From: Liolophura sinensis
Lineage: Eukaryota; Mollusca; Polyplacophora; Chitonida; Chitonidae
NCBI RefSeq assembly: GCF_032854445.1
Contig: NC_088301.1
Coordinates: 53,805,187-53,869,186 of the forward strand
Reading direction: 5' to 3'
Length of the DNA: 64,000 bases
This document shows positions 60,863 through 64,000 of the stretch, one piece after another. The translations under genes were made by a program, and so were the position numbers. Below the pieces are notes generated by a model. That model worked only from the letters and a program-made list of their open reading frames with translations. It was not told the origin of the DNA and did no database searches. Each line of letters starts with the position of its first letter. Position 1 is the first letter of the stretch.

Positions 60863-63639
60863 AACAACTTTGCTTAATCCAGCGTCCCTTGTGAGAATTA
60901 ATAAATACGACTTACTGGTGTGTAGCCTTTTCCAATCGATATCCTACAACCTGAAAACTTAGCATACAGCTGTATTTAATGTAAAGCTTCAACCTTCTCA
61001 ATCACTAAAGCACTTTTTTTCAGTGGAATGAATTGTTTGTGTTCTTAAACATGCAAGATTCATAAGGCTTTGCATAGTATCTCTCTTAACCCCCCCGGTT
61101 CTCTCTAAATGTTTCAAAACGTTGGTTGCAGAGGTGGTTGAAGAATTAGGGTATTATACATGTATTGGTATTTACTGGTTCTGCAACATTTTGTTTTTAC
61201 ACCTTACATAAACTACACTAATCAGAAGCATATAGGTTTATATGTTCTTTGTAAGACATTTCTTATATAATGTACATATTTACTCAAGTTTTATGAAGAA
61301 CCTAGGTTAATACACATGTACACTACCTAATACAGTACATAATAAATCTCATTTCCAAAGTGAATCTGGATGCAGAAAAACTACTACAGGTATAGAAAGC
61401 ATGGCTCTAACTAGAACCTAGGATTAATAACACATATAGACCTTTAATCCGTGTCAGAACAAACGAAGGCAATGGCTGTTTTCTCAAGAAAACTATTCAT
61501 TACACAGCTACTTTCCCAATTCTTAAAAAATACTAACCACACAAGAACATTTCATGACATCAAACATGACACATGACTTTAGAGAATGTCAGACAATACC
61601 TTTCACCTGGTAAAGGCAAACCACAATGCTGACTTAAAAGATGGGTAGTCAGAAGTGTTTTAATTAATACAAATACCTCAAAATTTCACAGGCATATTTT
61701 GCTGCATTACTAACACCCAAAAGCTTCTTTCTCACCCTGTAAAATGCAAGGGCATTTTTGCATCGTGATATGTGCATGTGAATAACTTACGGTATGCACA
61801 TGTGACCTATACATTACATTTTGCTGCATCATACATGCAGTCCGATGCTTTCTACACTATAATACAAGAGCTTATGTGGAAAACATGTGTGCATGGACCA
61901 CAATAAAAGAAATGTTTAAAACTAGTATTTTATATTCTTCATTTTCTTTCCTACCCATTACCATATAACATACAAATACTGTACATGTAAATAAGCTGAG
62001 TAAATCTGAAGTTTATTTTGATGACAACAATGTTTCAACTAGGACAATTAAGTCATCCAAATGAGGAACATTATAGCTCTCTCTCTATCCTGAATGCAGC
62101 TGGCCCACAGAAAAGGGTAATTGATAAACATGTCAGATAAGCGTGGAAACCATGGTTTTCATGTTAGTAGGACAGATTTGGCAGCATACAACAGGGGATG
62201 GATGGAATATTGCGCACTGAGCATGCATAATTACATCTTTAGTGCATTATAATTCTTAAACCTTTTTCGCATGTTTGCAAGGTGTTAATTGAAGCATATT
62301 CTGAAGGTATTTCTCTGTACAGACTGACAAAACTACATTTCTGTGAAGCCCTGAAATTGGCCAATCCAACCGATATAGTTTTGTTCCCAAAATCAAATTT
62401 AAAATGTGAACAAATTACACTGAAAGTCTAAAGAATATAATTAAAGAAAATCAATGCTTTATCAACACAAACACTGATTAAAATAATCTATTTCTTCAAT
62501 CTGTCTCAATCTCATTCAGTTCAAAGTTTAGATCATGAAATAAAAAGCTGTCAACCATATATTTTTCTCATTAAACGGCATGGAAGTTAAGACCTCAAAG
62601 ATAGTCATGCTATGGATTTACAGGTGTTTGCAAGGTTCTCCTCTTTAACACCATGCAGATGCCAAAAACAAAGAGGCAATTATAACATTTACTGTTATAT
62701 TGTGGAGGGACTGTTACGCCAACGCCCAAATGCCAAATCCAAATTGATCCTTTCCAGCCTTTAAATTCAACTGTTCTACATTAGATTGAGTGACATAAAC
62801 AATGAACAATGAATGTGGGACTCGGTTTGTGCATTGGCCATATTTGAAGAAGAAGAAAAAAAATCCAAAATGGATTGCTCGTGTTTATGAAGCTCTACCC
62901 ATGTACACCCTGGAAAAAAAACTCAGCTGGGTCCCAGGCAGCACATGTGTGTCAGAAGCTGGTGAACTGAGATCAAGTGGGAATATTGGCGTCCAATCCT
63001 TTTGGCTAATCCAGCTTGAAGTGCACATGTAAGGTAGGCCACTGTAACAGATGCAGGGTCCACTCAGCAGTCTCAGTTCGACACAGGCCTGCAAGAACAA
63101 GTCCTAGCCTCACAGGCTGTGACTTGCCTCCAGCCATGTCTCAGAAAACGTCTAATCTATAGGTGACACATGCATACAGATTTTTTGCAGTTGACAAGAA
63201 AAGAAAGTTCAACAAGATGCATGCCCAAATAATTCGGAGAATGGGTCTGCTGAAATTCCTCAGGGCCAAAGTTTGCACGTGTAAAAACATATTTGTGGAT
63301 AGAGAAAATGCTAAGAAGGTCGGGTCAGCTTACAAATATTAGTTTGGCCAGTTAGAAATATTTCAAAGGTAGACGTCTTGTGTGTAATACGATAATCCAG
63401 GAATATGTGAGAAAGTCTTGCAAAGAAAATATTATTACATTAATGACAAAGAAAGGGTCAAACCAAATGAGTTGCCAACTCGACAACTTTATTCACAATC
63501 AGTCTATCTCACATACACTGACAACAGAAGTCCTGTCATTTTAAAAACGTCCACCATTCAGCTACCCCTGCCGTTACGTAGAATTAACAGCAAAGATAAC
63601 AACAACAGGTAATGATGTAAATGCTATACAGATAGCCAT

Positions 63640-63900
63640 TCCAATTGTTAATAAAATATTTCATAAATATCTATATAATCCTACATGTATGTGAAATACA
63701 CCTAAAGTTTACTAACAATAAAAGTACCAATAATATCTGTTATATACATGTAATCAAATCCATATTTTTATATATGTGTATTCATGTACATTATAAGTAC
63801 ATGAATTATGATCAAATTATAGTTAATACATCATAATTTCTGGCTTATTAGTCTATTGTAATTATTTGTAATTTTAGTTTAAAACTGTACTTTTTTTCAT
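63640..63900. repeat. AT-rich segment with TACATGTA palindromes
   Basis: Long A/T stretches with repeated TACATGTA/ATGTACAT motifs. No gene is seen to the window end. Confidence 0.6.
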
Positions 63901-64000
63901 GAAGCCATAATAATCAACATTGCATTACATCACACATGCATGAGAATTTCTGTTTACAATGTCCAAAACTGAAAGAATTATGTACACTTGGGCTTGCATT

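Larger units (their letters stand above)
34133..64000. other. About 30 kb without a recognisable gene
   Basis: I found no coding exon here that I can support. The longest open frame is 45797-46237 (plus, 146 codons); it has no familiar domain, begins inside a duplicated noncoding-looking segment and lacks a convincing splice context. The stretch is either upstream intergenic DNA or intron of a gene whose exons are outside. Supported contents (tRNA-like relics, tandem and dispersed repeats, microsatellites, possible regulatory islands) are listed separately. A single short exon of an unfamiliar gene could have been missed. Confidence 0.5.

Overview
The window is animal (metazoan) nuclear DNA: AT-rich, gene-poor, with GT-AG introns, many microsatellites, tRNA-derived repeat relics and a conspicuous excess of the palindrome TACATGTA. 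The one gene I can identify is a plexin, which is restricted to animals and close unicellular relatives. Composition and repeat style suggest a marine invertebrate such as a lophotrochozoan, but nothing here fixes the phylum. No bacterial operons, rRNA genes, CRISPR arrays or complete transposons are visible.

Plexin gene (minus strand, 5' end of the coding region only). Three coding exons join in frame, all at phase-0 junctions: exon 1 at 22817-21717 (signal peptide and most of the Sema beta-propeller, 367 codons), exon 2 at 21325-21137 (63 codons) and exon 3 at 14898-14770 (43 codons). Together they give 473 residues, essentially the Sema domain. The PSI, IPT/TIG, transmembrane and cytoplasmic GAP parts are not visible and should lie beyond position 1, so 1-14769 reads as one large partial intron. 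A short 5' UTR (22864-22818) with two small upstream ORFs begins at a good 3' splice site, so the promoter and a noncoding first exon lie further right. A CpG-richer stretch at about 33080-33950 is the best candidate, unproven.

Right-hand side (about 34-64 kb). I found no convincing exon in about 30 kb. It holds scattered repeats: several tRNA-like (SINE-type) relics, a diverged repeat pair at 43.2/44.4 kb, a tandem duplication at 45.6 kb, microsatellites, and a few islands that could be regulatory. It may be upstream intergenic DNA or intron.

Most noteworthy for follow-up: possible alternative plexin products (phase-0 skippable exons; an intron whose retention gives a short Sema-only protein and which carries a sense AATAAA); several tRNA-derived relics, one lying directly against an 18-nt poly-C tract; and three G runs of 18-20 nt within 31 kb. 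I did not find a clearly new biological system. All family assignments rest on reading the sequence, with no database search.
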